Origin: Vitrella brassicaformis
Lineage: Eukaryota > Sar > Vitrellaceae
Reading direction: 5' to 3'
Assembly (NCBI GenBank): GCA_001179505.1
Contig: CDMY01000474.1
Coordinates: 1-64,000 of the forward strand
DNA: 64,000 nucleotides
Made by a program: the position numbers and the translations under genes. Below are positions 34,837 through 44,830 of the stretch, piece by piece. The first letter of the stretch is position 1. Each line of letters starts with the position of its first letter. The notes under the pieces are model-generated. The model ran no database searches. It was not told the origin of the DNA and was given only the letters and a program-made list of their open reading frames with translations.

Positions 34837-35915
34837 CTATTCGACCCGCCTCTCTGAGAAGACCCACAGGCTCTCGAACCTGCCGTTGTTGAAGCGCTGA
34901 GACGTCCGCTGCAACATGCCCTGACCAATCAACCAACAGTCACACAACACACATGCGGCCCTGTGCTGGTTTGTGGGTCACCATGTGTGTGCTATGCGTA
35001 CCTCTGAAGTGAGTGTGATGAGTTCGGAGACCTCGAGTAGCCCCGTCTTGGGCGACGTGCCGATCAGCGTGGCGCCCACAGACACCGCACTCTCTGTCAA
35101 CGTCAGCGACGTGTCCCTCGGCCTGCATACATGGGCAAAACCACGCGACAAACGTGTGTCTGTGTGTGGTCGCATCGCGTGTCTGTGTACCCGTCCTCCA
35201 GGTCAACAGAGAGCAGTCCGTGGCCCACAGGGAGGAACCGATAGTGGCGGATGTACGCCGCACCGTCCTCCTGCAAGACACGCATTGCAGACACAAGGGT
35301 AAAAGAGCAGTGATTCGCCTGGTGCAGCGGTGAGAGCCACGCCTGCCTAAAAGCATCCACACATACATGACTTACTTACTTACCCCGGCGGTGGTCTCCC
35401 TCATTGACCAGAAGCCTTCCTCGTTCCATTGGATCTTAGTGGACGCGGCCTTCTGCTCCTCCTGCTGGCCGCTGTACGCCAGCCGCACACACTGACCGCT
35501 CCACTTGCTGCATCCAACATCCATGGGTGGACAAGCGCAACACAACACAACATAGCTCATTCATCAGGGTCCTGCAGCGTTCCCGCATCCGTGTACCCTT
35601 CCAGCAGATGGATGAACGAGAAGTGGAAGCCGTTGACGACGCACTTCTGCCCGTCCATCATCCTGACACACACACACACACACACACACGAACCGGATAT
35701 GAGAGGCAGGCAGGCAGGCAGGCAGTCAGGCAGGCAGGGAATCGTCAAGATGTGCGGTGCTGTGTGGTGCACGTCCAGGCTTACATTCGGATGCACGGTG
35801 CCCGTGAAGCCCTCTGTCTGTCCATGAGCTTCATGAGGGTTTCCTGCTGGTGCTCCTCGCCATTCACCTTGCCGACAGCCGTGTTGGCGATCGGCGCTTC
35901 CTGTGGATCTGACAT
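34837..35915 (-). CDS. Lipocalin-fold protein, S-type phycobiliprotein-lyase/DUF3598-like
   Basis: Six exons join in phase: MSDPQEAPIANTAVGKVNG ... ETLMKLMDRQRAS; MDGQKCVVNGFHFSFIHLLEG; KWSGQCVRLAYSGQQEEQKA ... WNEEGFWSMRETT; EDGAAYIRHYRFLPVGHGLL; PRDTSLTLTESAVSVGATLIG ... LEVSELITLTSE; and GMLQRTSQRFNNGRFESLWV, then FSERRVE and a stop. The order 'W.g..R', beta strands, then 'e..L.s...RqrTsqrf..g....l..f.E.R.' is that of CpcS/CpeS-type lyases and related DUF3598 lipocalins. CpcS-type proteins attach bilins to cysteines; DUF3598 proteins have no known function. About 220 residues, without an obvious targeting leader. The superfamily is likely; the enzyme identity is uncertain. Confidence 0.45.
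35703..35738. repeat. (GGCA)n microsatellite
   Basis: Tandem GGCA units, interrupted once by GTCA, lie inside an intron of the lipocalin-like gene. A (CA)n run lies just before at about 35662-35692. Confidence 0.85.
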
Positions 35916-36428
35916 GGCGATAAACCGCTTGAGGGAGATCTGGTGGTCGTTTCAGCTGAGGCTCAGCCGCATGTGTTTCACGCGCAAGGTCCCCTTTTAC
36001 GAACGAACGATTCCGCAATCGCATTAATTCCTTGCCAACCAGAGCCGTTATACGCATGTATACATGTGTTCCCATGAAGTACCATTCACTCATCTTCACC
36101 ACACCTGTCATCAAGTAAGTCAGCATCATCAATCAAAACTCCAGGTATCCATACGCGCGGCACATACATGGATGGCTCCAGCAAGGAGCATGCATGGAGA
36201 TACAGTCACAACACGGTGCCGGCCAGTCGGCCCGCCCACCGGTCAGGCCGGCAGTTGATCGAACAAACACACAGCCAGCCAGAGTGTCTCCCTCCCTCCC
36301 TCCCTCCCTCTTTTTGTCCGTCTGTCGTCCATCTATGGAGTGTGCCCGTCGGCCATCGACTAGCTATGTACACGCCCGCCGTCCGTTGGCTATCTGCGCC
36401 TGTCGCTGTGTGTGTCTTGCTTGATGGC
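35916..36428. other. Intergenic, no gene seen
   Basis: Upstream of the lipocalin-like gene and downstream of the next minus-strand gene. Contains a (CCCT)n run at about 36291-36313. Confidence 0.5.
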
Positions 36429-37100
36429 TCAGCGGCTCTTCTCGAAGCCAGCCATGAGGAACCTCCACTGCCCCCAAGTCAACAGGCCGTCCTTCTTGTT
36501 CCCCCAATCCCTGCCGCCCTCCGTGCCTGAGGAAGTCAATGGACGGATGGACAGAACGCACCCTGAGTGACTGTAAGCCGTTTGTGCGTTCGGTGCGGAC
36601 ATGTCTGTTCATGTACGTACCTGACGAGGTGGACATGGTGAGTCCGGCCATCCGATCCGTCAGGGCCTTCTCCCTGCATGCACCATAGACGCACACACGA
36701 CACGCATTAATTAGAGGGGAACGCGCCCACACAATGTGGCCATTCGTGTGCGTACTCGTCCGGGTGATACGGCGCCTTGGCGTCCACAACGAACCCAGCG
36801 CCCTGCACATACAACACACACAACACAATGCGACTGACTCATCAGACAGACACACGCAGCGCAGCGAGGTGGATGGGTGGAGGCTGAGTGCCTACGTCCG
36901 TGCAGTACGCGTGACCTGACAAGGACAACACACACAGAATGGGTGGACGGATCGGATGCCGCCCTCCCTCTTTCATTCTTTCGTTTCGCCAACTCACCGT
37001 CAGCGATGCCCTTTGGTGCCTTGCCGTCCGACGCCTCGAACTTGGCGCCACACTCCTCAGCCGTCTTGCACACGCCAACGGACTGAGACTGCGCCGCCAT
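36429..37100 (-). CDS. Small hypothetical Cys-containing protein
   Basis: Five exons join in phase into about 106 residues: MAAQSQSVGVCKTAEECGAK, FEASDGKAPKGIADG, HAYCTD, GAGFVVDAKAPYHPDE, EKALTDRMAGLTMSTSS and GTEGGRDWGNKKDGLLTWGQ, then WRFLMAGFEKSR and TGA at 36429. Three cysteines (CK, ECG, YCTD) could pair or bind a ligand. There is no signal peptide. I recognise no family. An open frame upstream (to about 37437) ends with a good donor but does not splice in frame, so a 5'UTR intron is likely. The promoter motif AGCTCGCAAAATGGTC is at 37365-37380. Confidence 0.55.
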
Positions 37101-37364
37101 CTCAACTGAAGCTCGGCTGACGGCAACAGAGCACATCAACGCACCATGGGCCGATGCACCGCCATGCATTCCAGTGCCTCACCTGTCGTTTGAGGTCCTC
37201 AGCGGCTCGTGGTGCTACTTGTCCGGCCGTAGAGTGCTCTTGCCGGCAGAATGCAATGGCCTGCTCTGCCAAACGTCGGATGCAGACACGATAAGCGATG
37301 TCAGCAACGTCGAATCCGATGAGAACCGATTTGCTGAGGGGAAACGTTCTGTCGCGAGCATGCA

Positions 37365-37380
37365 AGCTCGCAAAATGGTC
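37365..37380. promoter_or_regulatory. Shared promoter motif AGCTCGCAAAATGGTC
   Basis: The same 16 bases occur at 44647-44662 upstream of the ABHD11-like gene. The core AGCTCGCA is also found near other gene starts at 6271 (reverse), 13701, 21974, 33592, 40165 and 53901. Confidence 0.5.
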
Positions 37381-37494
37381 CGTTTGGGGGTAATGTCCTC
37401 GGGTTCCAACGAATGAGTGACTTATCCGCAATCGCATTGATGCATTGCACCCGCTCCATCTACAATCGTCATTGCAAACGGCCCGCCTGCCTCT

Positions 37495-40073
37495 CTACCC
37501 ACCGACCGCCGCCCTTAGATCGAACACACGGCCCCTCTCATGCCCCTGCCTCTGTCTCAGATCCAACACACGAGCACTGACGTCCTTAGCCACATCCTGC
37601 TGCCTCAGATCCAGTGCAGCATCAGCCCCGGAAGGGTCCCCATTGGCAACAAGATAACGCCGGTCCGGCCTCTCGGGCCGCCTCCCTAGCTGCTGAAACA
37701 CCTGCAGCTGTGCCAGGATGGCATCCCTCTCCTCCCGCGTCAGATGTGCGCGGCACGAGGGACACACAAGCACGCCGTCGAGGTGGTCCTGGACCACTGC
37801 ATCGTCGCCCATGTCGATCTGCAGCTGATCGATGACGTCCTCGTACCACTCAGCGTTGTCCTCTGTCAGCTCAACCAGCTCGGCTGAGAGAATGGATGAC
37901 AAGGAACACGAAACAGACGCGCGGATATGTGGATGTGTGGATGTGTGGATGCGTGGATTGGGGTTGCTTACGGTTGTTGCATCGGAGGCATCTAGAGAGG
38001 GGTCTGTGTGTCCAGTTGAGCCTCAGGTGCTGGTTGATCTCGTTGACATCACCCTCCAGCGTGTTGAAGCGCAGCGACTGCACCGTCCTGTCAGCCCAGC
38101 CATCGACAAATACCTGACACCACAACACACCACAGCAACAACCACAGAGTCGATGAATGGAAAGATGCGTCCATCGTACGGTCTAACCTGTTTGTATCTG
38201 AGGGCCCTGAGTGGCGTGGCTGGGTCGAGTGCGGCGGCGATGCGCCGTGCCATCTCACTCCGCAGCCGATAGGCAAGGGGAGGCTTCGACAGCACCACAC
38301 GACGTGACCCTTTCTTGGTTGCCGCATCCAACATGCGCCGGGGACTGATCGATTGATGTCCACACAGCAATGGCACATACACACAGAGGGGAGACACACG
38401 TTGCATATCGATGGCACCCACCTTCTGTATGGGTCATCCAGTCTATTGGTGGCCTCGATGACGTCATAGCCGGCAGCACGCAACCATTTGCCCAGTTCCT
38501 GAAAGAAAGACACGAAGCAAATCGGTCGGTCATTCCCCACTCGTCATGACGTGCTAATGTGTACCTCCTTCGCCGCATCTGCGTCGACCAGTAGCCGCAG
38601 ACTGTCAGGATTCACACTTGAGGGCGACCGCATCCTCTTCAGCGGCACAAATGGGGGCATCCCCTCGCCAGTCCACTTATCGCCCTCGTCACCGTTCCCC
38701 CTGCTCGAGTGCAGCATCGCGGCGGTGTCGTAGCTCTGCGCTCCCGGCGGCACCCCCACCAGCATCGCCTCGCCCGTGTCTTTCTCGGTGAAGAACTCGC
38801 CGTGACAGTTGAGCAAGGCCGATGCGGCCTGCCCGTCCGTCAGAGTCAGCTGGGTGAAGGTGCCGTAGCGATCGATGGGCGCGCCGTCAGACCGCCGCTT
38901 GTTCGCCCCCTCTGTGCGTTGCAGCTCAATCGACGTGATGCGCGCCGGATCGACGCCCTTGCTCTCGCAGAAGTCCCTTAGGTCCATCTCAGTTACCCAT
39001 GACGGCAGCTTGCCCATGTAGATGCGCGAAGGGGCAGCGGGGAGGGAGGGGAGGGGGGAGGCAGTGTCTGGATGTGAGGAAAACGGGTCCATTTCTGCCA
39101 CAAGGTTCCATCTGTGTCTGTAGGGGGCCGTCCGTAGCCGTCTGTCGTCTTGCTCGACCATCATCTGCCCGCTGAGGATCTCTCTGGCCTGCTTGGCGCT
39201 CTCGTGATCGTCAAATCGCAGGTAGCCTCGCCCGATGTGTCGTGTGGAACATGTCCGCGGCAGCCTTATCTCCCGCACTCCCCGCACCTTGACCAGAGCC
39301 AGCCACCCCCTCACGTCGTCCATCAGCGCCTTGAAGGGCAGCCCCACAACAGTCACGGCCGCATCCTCGTCGTGGTATGCGTCAAGACGGACGGGCTCGG
39401 TCGCGTGGGGGAGGACAATCTGGTTGTCGAAGAGCAGCGCCCGCTCCCTCTCGAGCATGGTCGGGAAGTGCAGCAGGGCAGTGGACGGGGAGAGGGGCGT
39501 GACAGAGGTGAGGTTGAGGCCCAGCTCGGTGCGCAAGATTTCGGACAAGGCTTCCTGGGAGTCGGTGTCAGGGAGGCCTGCTGCAAGGGCCGTGAAGTCA
39601 TCTCCTTCGCCCCAGAAGAACGGCACACGGGTGCGCTTCATCTGCTCATCAGCAAGGTCCTCAAGCTCTAACTCCTCATCGCCGATAGCCTCGCTCTCCA
39701 CGTCGCCCTCCTCGTCAGCCATTTCACCATCACCTTCGCCTTCATCTTGCTGGCGGTCTTCTGTCGGCTCAACGTCCCGCATCCGCCGGACCGTCGCCAA
39801 GAACTCAGGCAGCGGCTCTTCGTCGCCGTCACCATCGCCCTGCTGCTTCTTCTCCCTGGCAAGCTCCTTCTTCAGCAGATCACCCAGCCGTGCCTTTGCC
39901 TTCAGCCGAGAGCGCCTGGGGAGTGCTGCCACGCGTGGCTTAGTGGGCAGCAGAGGGGCAGGAAAGATGAATGCCGATGAGGGGAGGGCAAGGGCGGCAA
40001 CAGAGAGGACCATCGTCACCGCCAGCGGAAGCGCGAGAGATGTCACCAGCATCTCGACGACGGATCTTCGCAT
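37495..40073 (-). CDS. Plastid-type RNA-binding protein fused to a Mut7-C RNase domain
   Basis: A long first exon (40073 to about 38564) begins with a signal peptide (MRRSVVEMLVTSLALPLAVT, then MVLSVAALALPSSAFIFPAP), with SSAFIFP as the plastid-entry motif, and an acidic region. Two or more RRM-like folds follow (AVTVVGLPFKALMDDVRGWLA ... GRGYLRFDDHESAKQAREIL; SRIYMGKLPSWVTEMDLRDF ... YGTFTQLTLTDGQAASALL). The exon ends LRLLVDADAAKE and splices in phase to ELGKWLRAAGYDVIEATNRL, DDPYRR, RVVLSKPPLAY, KQVFVDGWADRTVQSL, RPLSRCLRCNN, VCPSC. This is the order of the PIN-like Mut7-C domain with its zinc ribbon. Mut7-C proteins degrade RNA. The usual Thr-Arg-Asp motif is here Ser-Lys-Pro, so activity may be weakened. 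Likely role: plastid RNA processing. Confidence 0.75.
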
Positions 40074-40260
40074 TCACTCATGATCTTGGTAGAACAGCAG
40101 CAAAGACAGACCGCAGAGCTCTGGGATGATGGAGAAAGGAAGGGAAGAGCACACAGATCTTTGCAGCTCGCAGTGGATTTTTTCGAGCTCGCGGTTGAAA
40201 AGGCAGATCTCCTTTCCCCCCCTCTTCGCACGGCCGTAGGCGACGTCCCCTCTTCCCCCC
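40074..40260. promoter_or_regulatory. Short bidirectional promoter, RRM/Mut7-C and atpF-like
   Basis: Only 187 bases separate two divergent genes for plastid-targeted proteins. AGCTCGCA lies at 40165-40172 and a second AGCTCGCG at about 40186. Confidence 0.5.
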
Positions 40261-41247
40261 ATGCAGCAGACGAGGTTGGGCGTTTGCCTTCTCACCCTCA
40301 TCTGTGGAGGTCACATGTGCGGCGTCAGCAATGCCGTCACAGCAGCAGCATCAGCAGCTGGATTCGTCCCCCCAACAGCTCCCCTCATCCGTTCCAGAGG
40401 CGCATCTCCCCACAGGCAGCCCGCACGGACGGCGACGAGCGCCATGCCGGAGGCGCTGGGTGCTTTGTCAGGGGTGACCAATCTGATGTCAGAGGTGGTG
40501 GAGGTGGAGGGCGGCGGCTCGGCCATCCTGAATCTGGACCTGCTCGAGACAGGCATGATCAACTTGGCTATCGCGTGGGTGCTCTTCTACAACTTCGTGT
40601 GGAAGGCCATCGTCAACAATAACAGGAACATCGAGCGCGAGAAGGTCAAGGAGTTCGCAGAAGACGAGAAGGCCGCTGCCGACGTGGCCAGGGAGATCTA
40701 CGCACACAACCAGGGCATCGACTCGCTCGACGAGAAGATGCAGCAGCTCAAGACGGCGCTGGCGGCCAAGGGCGGCAAGATGGTCGAGACGGCGCGTGAG
40801 GACTTCACCACCGCCCTGGACAAGTTCACCGCGAGCGAGGAGGCCAACGTCAAGGAGCACGCCAAGCAGATCGTCACGGCGCGTGAGGACATCAAAGTGG
40901 GCAAGGCGCTTGAGGAGGTGGTCAAGCAGAAGCTGCTGCAGCGGCGGCTGCTCCTCAAGCTGCGGGCCGCGTCGGGCAGCAAGGAGCTGGACCCCTTCAT
41001 GGCCTCACTCAACGTGTACGACCCCGGCCTGCCCGACTGGGCCCTGACGAGCAAGTACCTGGGCTTCCACCAGCAGTTCGCCACGCCGCCGGCCACAGAC
41101 ATTGCCGTCAACGATGTGGTGCTGAGGGCGCTGGCCAAGATGCAGGCCAAGAAGGAGGGAAGGGCGGACGACGAGCAGGTGCTGCTCAACAAGGCACTCA
41201 GGTCCGTCGTCGCCGCAAACGCTTTCGAGAAATCACTCGCTGACTAG
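40261..41247 (+). CDS. ATP synthase CF0 subunit b-like protein, nuclear-encoded plastid form
   Basis: A single intronless exon of 328 residues. The leader is MQQTRLGVCLLTLICGGHMC, GVSNAVTAAASAAGFVPPTA, then Arg/Ser-rich, a bipartite plastid leader with a Phe motif. The mature part has one membrane segment (LDLLETGMINLAIAWVLFYN) followed by a polar helix (VWKAIVNNNRNIEREKVKEF) and a long Lys/Glu/Ala coiled coil. This is the layout of F-type ATP synthase subunit b/b', which ties the membrane sector to F1. It is longer than the usual 180 residues, mostly at the C-terminus. It could be the b' (AtpG) form. In most red-lineage plastids this gene is organellar, so a nuclear copy implies transfer. 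Confidence 0.72.
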   Translation: MQQTRLGVCLLTLICGGHMCGVSNAVTAAASAAGFVPPTAPLIRSRGASPHRQPARTATSAMPEALGALSGVTNLMSEVVEVEGGGSAILNLDLLETGMINLAIAWVLFYNFVWKAIVNNNRNIEREKVKEFAEDEKAAADVAREIYAHNQGIDSLDEKMQQLKTALAAKGGKMVETAREDFTTALDKFTASEEANVKEHAKQIVTAREDIKVGKALEEVVKQKLLQRRLLLKLRAASGSKELDPFMASLNVYDPGLPDWALTSKYLGFHQQFATPPATDIAVNDVVLRALAKMQAKKEGRADDEQVLLNKALRSVVAANAFEKSLAD

Positions 41248-41714
41248 GGGCTGCAGGGAGGGAGGGAGGACAGGCAGTTTTGGTTTGTGAAGCTAGATGA
41301 GGGAGAGAGCGTCTTGATGGGATTTTTGGACGCTCTGATAGGTGCTGTGTCTGTCTGTCATTTTCCACCCCCACTCTCCCGCCGTATCTTGTTTGCCGCG
41401 TGTTGTGGCACGGACGACCCCTACGCCACCACCGACGCATGGATGCATTGATGCACGAGAGCATTGATGCACGAAGCCATGCTTCGATGGTGGCATGAGG
41501 AGCGCGGGAGGGCCACAACAAGCAGCAAGACAAGGTCGGGGGAGTGCAGTTGTGTACCCGATGTGAGATCTTTCAAGTGACAGTGACACACACGTGCATG
41601 TCGTATGTACACATACGAACAATCAATCGTATGCTTGGTCCTCACCACCTCGAATGCGATCGACTCCCGCAGATCTCGCTGAATTTTGAAAGGAACGAGA
41701 AGGATTCGTTTGTC
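41248..41714. other. Intergenic, no gene seen
   Basis: Contains a short GCATTGATGCA-type repeat near 41440-41475. No exon is supported. Confidence 0.5.
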
Positions 41715-42845
41715 ATGGAGGTCTTCATCGTGCGGCACGGCGAGAGGTGTTTCACTCATGCCAGTGCCATCACTGATCTCCACCAGCTCAATTGCATGTG
41801 GCTGCCTGCTGCAGAATCGACATGGTGGAGTCCGGCTGGCTGCGCAAGGCAGGCCACAACAGAAAGCATGACCCACACCTCGCGCGTACGTCCCCGACCA
41901 ACGACAGACAGAAATGTCAGTGCATTCATATCTTTGCTTGTCTGTGGGTGTGGTGTTCGCGTGTGCAGCGAAGGGCTGGATACAGGCAAAGGAAACAGCA
42001 GAGAGGCTGGCGGCCATCCTGACCAGAGATGGCATGAAGGCCCCTGCTGCTGTGTGCATCATCTCGTCGCCGTTCGTTCGTTGTATTGAGACGGCCAGCG
42101 TGGGCGGACCCGGACACACAGACAGACAGGGGAATGAATCCCTGTACGTAGGTTGTATGACATGATGTTATGCTATGTGTGTGTAGGTGATTGCCGAGAA
42201 GCTGGACGCGCCATCCATCAAAGTCGAGCCAGGTGGGCAGTGCAACACAGCCCAGCCCAGCCCAGCTGTCTGTCCGTGAATGGATGCAGGTATCTGTGAG
42301 GTGATTCACGTCTCGCCGCCCGAGTACCTCTCTGCAGAACAACTCAAGGAGACCTTCCCAAGGTACGTCAGGAGAAGCACAACACCCGAAACAGCCACAG
42401 GGATCAATCACGCTCCTTGCTTTCTTTGCCCTGGCTGGCTGTGTGCGTGGTGCGTGTGCAGGATAGACGAGTCATACGTGGCGCAGATGCACCCATCAGC
42501 AGCTGAGTACGGAGACGACATCTGCATCCACCGATCGGCCAAAGTCGCCAGGACTATATGCGCCCAGCATGAGCAGACGTCGCCCTCGACGCCTTTGGTG
42601 TTTGTGGGGCATGGCGCCTCGTGTGCGGGCATCTTTGACGGTTTAGTCGGGCGCGTGTCTTACCAGGGGCTGTGTACGGTGACGCACCTGGTGCGGCCGA
42701 CACCCGGCGAGAAGTGGAGGGTGCTGCTGGAGGGCGATGCTGCTCACCTGTCGGGTGAGCTCGATATCACGCAACATCCAGCTGTCAGCAGTCTGTGTGC
42801 CGTGTGTGTTTGCTGGCAGACAAAACAAATCTGCGGCCCTACTGA
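41715..42845 (+). CDS. Histidine phosphatase superfamily protein (UBASH3/Sts-like)
   Basis: Seven exons join in phase. It starts MEVFIVRHGER, the RHG phosphohistidine motif, then IDMVESGWLRKAGHNRKHDPHLA, PKGWIQAKETAERLAAIL, VCIISSPFVRCIETAS, VIAEKLDAPSIKVEPG, and APLVFVGHG-type sequence (PLVFVGHGASCAGIFDGL) with the second catalytic His, ending KTNLRPY at 42845. The layout and the SSPF.RC.eTA block match the C-terminal phosphatase domain of UBASH3/Sts and ecdysteroid-phosphate phosphatases. No SH3 or UBA part precedes it. About 230 residues, probably cytosolic. The substrate is unknown. Splice donors and acceptors are all GT...AG. Confidence 0.85.
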
Positions 42846-43359
42846 CTGTTGCGTTTGGGCAGCTCCTGAGTGTTGTTGCTGTTGCACAGTTCAACCGAGC
42901 GGTCTTTCTGTGTCGGGGCTTTCGTCGGTCTACAGGCAGCAGCTGGTAGAAGTTCAGACACAGAGATAAGGACTCTGTGCCTGAACAATCTGCTGGTTGC
43001 TGCCGAGGGCAGATGAGAGCCAGACATGGAAAGGCTGACGATAGATACTGCAGAGGAATTTTACTAGTAGGGATGGCGGGTGCAGTGCATGCGCATTTTG
43101 GATAACGTGTGTGGTCCTACAATATGCAGTATGGGCCGCTCAGACGATGGGTGGGTGCCAGGAATCGGACGTCATTACATATTCCATAAGGTTCATACCT
43201 CTGTACACGCCCGCCAGCGGCCTTCGAACACGGACAGCCATCCATCCATCCATCCAGGCAGGCAGGCAAAAAGACCGTCATTTACTCACTATACACACAC
43301 TAAGCATTCCTACCCTCATCATCAGCCAGCCAGTTTTCCCCACCTCAGTGCTCATCTTG
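42846..43359. other. Intergenic, no gene seen
   Basis: Between convergent 3' ends. Includes CCAT and GGCA tetranucleotide runs at about 43230-43270. Confidence 0.5.
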
Positions 43360-44614
43360 CTAAGCTGCTCTGTATCTGCCCTCAGTGTCCATTGGCGCCC
43401 CCTCCCTGTCCGCCTCGTCCGATGCCGCGATGAAGTCATTGAGCAGCTCCAAAGTCTCGCGGGGCTTCTCGCTGTGCACCCAATGACCTTAACACAGACA
43501 GGCACAACAACACACGGTGCTCTGACGGGTGGTCTGTGCCCGGTGGGTAGACACCTACCAACCTACCTGCGTCAGGGATGACTTCGAGCAGTGCGTTTGG
43601 GAAGTGCTCGTATATGGCGGGGAGGTAGTGGTTCTCGATGAAGCGCGACTCGCTGCCCTTGATGAACAGCGACGGCTGATGATACGTCAGGGAGGCTGGG
43701 TACTCCCATCCCGCCAGCTGAGGGTAACACCTGCCGTCAGGCACACAAATCCCACGCACAATGAGACAAATACGCATAGATGGCGGCAGATCGGCTCACC
43801 CACCGCATGATAGCGCCCACGTTCATCTTCCATCCCCAGGTGCCGTCACTTCTCTCATGGGCACTCTGAAGCAGGAATGCCCGCAGCCCCTCCGACAGCC
43901 ACGGCGCCCTCTTCTGCAGCAGTGCATCGGCCTCCTTCCGGTTGGTAATGCCCTCCTGCGCCAGATGGATGGAGTGCACCAGCTCCACTACGTCGCGCGT
44001 CGAGTAGCCGTCACGGTTCTTGGGCGACTCCACCGACAGATAGTCCACCTGCACAGACGGGACGTACACGCATTCGCACATGGATGCCTGACGTGTTCCC
44101 TCTGTCTATCTGTCCGCCAGCCGCTCACCGGCGCCATGTCGATGCATCCCATCTTCCTGACCCTGTCCGGGTGCATCAGTGCCGTCGCCATGGCCACCTT
44201 GCCGCCCAGTGAGTGACCCACGAGCACCCACTCTTCAATCCCGATCTCGTCCATGAGGTGCAGCGTGTCGGCCACCATCGCCTCGATGCTCATGTCGTCG
44301 TGGTGCGGTGAGCTGCCATGGTTTCTCAGGTCAGCCACGATGCAGCGCGGCGCGTGGATGGCCTTGGCGAATGAGTTGAAGTTGAGCTTGGATCCGAAGA
44401 GGCCGTGCAGCAGCATCACTGGCGGACAGGAGTGGTACTTGTCATGGTACTTCTCAATGCTGATCTCGCGGCGGGAGAGTGCAACGGATGAGAAGGCCCT
44501 CCTGTGTGCTTTGCCATCAGAGGTTCTCCCAGCGATGAGTCGAATCGCTTCACGGTGGCCAGATGTGGTAGCTGTGCTGATGATAGCTGTGCTCCCGAGC
44601 CTTAGCGCGTTCAT
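43360..44614 (-). CDS. Alpha/beta hydrolase, ABHD11-like, probably mitochondrial
   Basis: Four exons. The N-terminus MNALRLGSTAIISTATTSGH to HRRAFSSVALSRREI is basic, Ser-rich and lacks acidic residues, a mitochondrial presequence type. The fold follows: PPVMLLHGLFGSKLNFNSFA (oxyanion region), RCIVADLRNHGSSPH, the nucleophile elbow VLVGHSLGGKVAMATA with Ser, and GCIDMAPV. Later exons give VDYLSVESPKNRDGYSTRDV, PSLFIKGSESRFI with the acidic residue, and GHWVHSEKPRETLELLNDFI with the catalytic His. ABHD11 and related YbfF hydrolyse esters and thioesters. It ends RYRAA at 43360. The 16-base motif AGCTCGCAAAATGGTC lies 33 bases upstream. Confidence 0.85.
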
Positions 44615-44646
44615 TTCACCACCCACGCCTCCGATCGGAAAAGTGA

Positions 44647-44662
44647 AGCTCGCAAAATGGTC
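44647..44662. promoter_or_regulatory. Shared promoter motif AGCTCGCAAAATGGTC
   Basis: Identical over 16 bases to 37365-37380, and at a similar distance from a minus-strand start. The same 216-base gap also serves the divergent PAQR gene. Confidence 0.5.
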
Positions 44663-44830
44663 TTTCCCAAAAGGGCGTTCTTCCTTCCAAGGGTGCGTTG
44701 TTGACCGCCACGCGTCAGATCTTACAATCCCTTCCAGAGCGGCAAGTGAACAGGGTTCGCATTAGCAGAGGCGACAGCTGGTGCTGCTCACGCTGGCGCG
44801 TCTGCTCCACTGGTGACGGAGTACTGCCTG

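Noticed and set aside
39235-40083. 282-codon plus-strand Ser-rich open frame
   Set aside because: Shadow of the acidic and RRM region of the minus-strand RRM/Mut7-C gene.
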